The notes beneath the pieces are model-generated. The model worked only from the letters and a program-made list of their open reading frames with translations. It ran no database searches and was not told the origin of the DNA. Of a stretch of 60,000 nucleotides of DNA, positions 58,900-60,000 are shown in pieces. The translations under genes and the position numbers were made by a program. Numbering within the stretch: the first letter of the stretch is position 1; every line of letters begins with the position of its first letter. This DNA is from Membranipora membranacea (Eukaryota; Bryozoa; Gymnolaemata; Cheilostomatida; Membraniporidae): contig OU612065.1 in NCBI GenBank assembly GCA_914767715.1, positions 22,508,001 through 22,568,000 of the forward strand. The letters run 5' to 3'.

Positions 58900-60000
58900 C
58901 TTTATCCACTGAACTGTTCAGTTGAATAGTCGATGCCAAATTGACTGTGATTGAGAAACTGCTGCTTTAAATGCTCCTAAACACAAGTCACCTACCATTA
59001 CTTTAATTATTACTATTTGTCTTGAAACATATAATTTGCCAAGGTTGTTATAAAAGCAGCAATCACGATTGCCTGTAGATACGTGACAACTTTAGCTATG
59101 ACCATAGACTTAATAATAAACTTTATTTATCATTAAGTCTATGGCTATGAGTAACCTGGCTTCAGTGGGTATTAACACGGAACTCCCAATCTAGATTTTG
59201 ATTACGTACTGCCAACATGCAAAATTTTTGGTACTTAATAATTTTTCTAATTATATTGGCATATCATCCACCTATAATTAAATTATTTTGTAATGAGAGA
59301 TCCTTATTTACAGTCACAAATCAACACGAGTGGTAGAGCAATGTCTTCTGTATTGACGTCTTCTTTGTCGGCGTCTTCTGTGCCAAAGTTATATGTGTCG
59401 AGTGTTGACAATGTTTCTTACAGAAATCGATCATTTTTCTTCCTTATCGAGGTTGTGTAACCGTACGTTGATCACTTTGTTTATACAGCTTCTCACGCAA
59501 CCGGATTCTGTAGAGTTGTTTGGATATGCGCTTGCCAACCAATGGCCTACAGCCTCTTTATGGTAGTTTTTGGGATATTTTGCCCACTTGTGCTATGAAT
59601 CTGTAAAAAGGAATGCAGGAAAACGCATCCAATTAACCATAATTAGGCTACATGCACGTTATTACATAACATTGCATAATTTAATTTGATATAATATAGT
59701 GTTCATATTGTATTTGTACATGAGCAGCTAGAACTAATTTTCAGTTTAGCTGACATAACATCATTTGACGTCATATTGTGTCATGTGTTAGGTGAGCATG
59801 CCAACAATGTTGTTGTCAAATTTGAGGAGTGATATAAAATCTTGCGCGTCATCTCATATGGACTAGCGGTACCCTTTCATTATGGTGAGATTAGGAACGT
59901 TATGTTGTCAGGCCCTTTTTTCGCTGTGATTGCAAAACCGTCTTAGTGATGATGTACAATTGACCAAAATCCAAAAAAGGTTAAAATTTGTAACAATATT
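58900..60000. other. Upstream region of the astacin gene, no gene seen
   Basis: No exon or RNA gene recognised. No clear TATA box in minus orientation. A strong palindrome lies at 59096-59149. The 5' end of the astacin transcript should be here, shortly above 58899. Confidence 0.5.
59096..59149. repeat. Near-perfect palindrome
   Basis: Left arm ctatgaccatagacttaata, right arm attaagtctatggctatg, with an ataaactttattta centre. It can form a hairpin with a stem of about 25 bp, about 200 bp upstream of the astacin start codon. Could be a tiny MITE or a regulatory element; nothing decides. Confidence 0.65.

Overview
This is eukaryotic, animal (metazoan) nuclear DNA. It is AT-rich, has many short exons with GT..AG introns, secreted and membrane proteins built from animal extracellular modules (NIDO, AMOP, VWD, EGF, astacin, CUB, MAM, sushi), and BEL/Pao, LINE, SINE and MITE repeats. 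I cannot fix the phylum; a marine invertebrate such as a cnidarian or lophotrochozoan is a guess. All exon models below were built by hand from splice sites and reading phase, and each keeps an open frame to a stop.

Layout. (1) About 0.7-19.2 kb, plus strand: a MUC4-like transmembrane protein, 31 exons visible, 5' end missing. (2) 21.8-26.5 kb, minus strand: gene A, a small transmembrane mucin (signal peptide, one sushi domain, long Thr/Lys/Pro-rich region, TM helix, short tail). (3) 26.9-29.4 kb: LINE relic and a minisatellite. (4) 29.74-38.11 kb, plus strand: a complete but broken BEL/Pao LTR retrotransposon with 537-bp LTRs and a GTCAT target duplication, carrying a MITE in its leader. (5) 38.2-41.9 kb, minus strand: gene B (signal peptide, sushi, Thr-rich linker, MAM). 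(6) 42.1-43.2 kb: LINE endonuclease relic, a 13-bp minisatellite and a potential G-quadruplex. (7) 43.97-58.90 kb, minus strand: a complete 19-exon secreted astacin metalloprotease with EGF, CUB, three MAM domains and 46 TTTTP units. (8) 58.9-60 kb: upstream DNA, no gene seen.

How they relate. Gene B is a chimera. Its 5' half (upstream flank, signal peptide, sushi, introns) is a copy of gene A, and its 3' half (last MAM domain, introns, stop) is a copy of the 3' end of the astacin gene; the join lies inside Thr-codon repeats. So a protease gene and a mucin gene have produced a third secreted product by segmental duplication, and the retrotransposon later landed between genes A and B. The MUC4-like gene carries two possible proteolytic sites (GDPH in the VWD domain and an RRRKR basic site before the TM helix). 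A functional link between the neighbouring astacin and these mucins is possible but is only inference from proximity.
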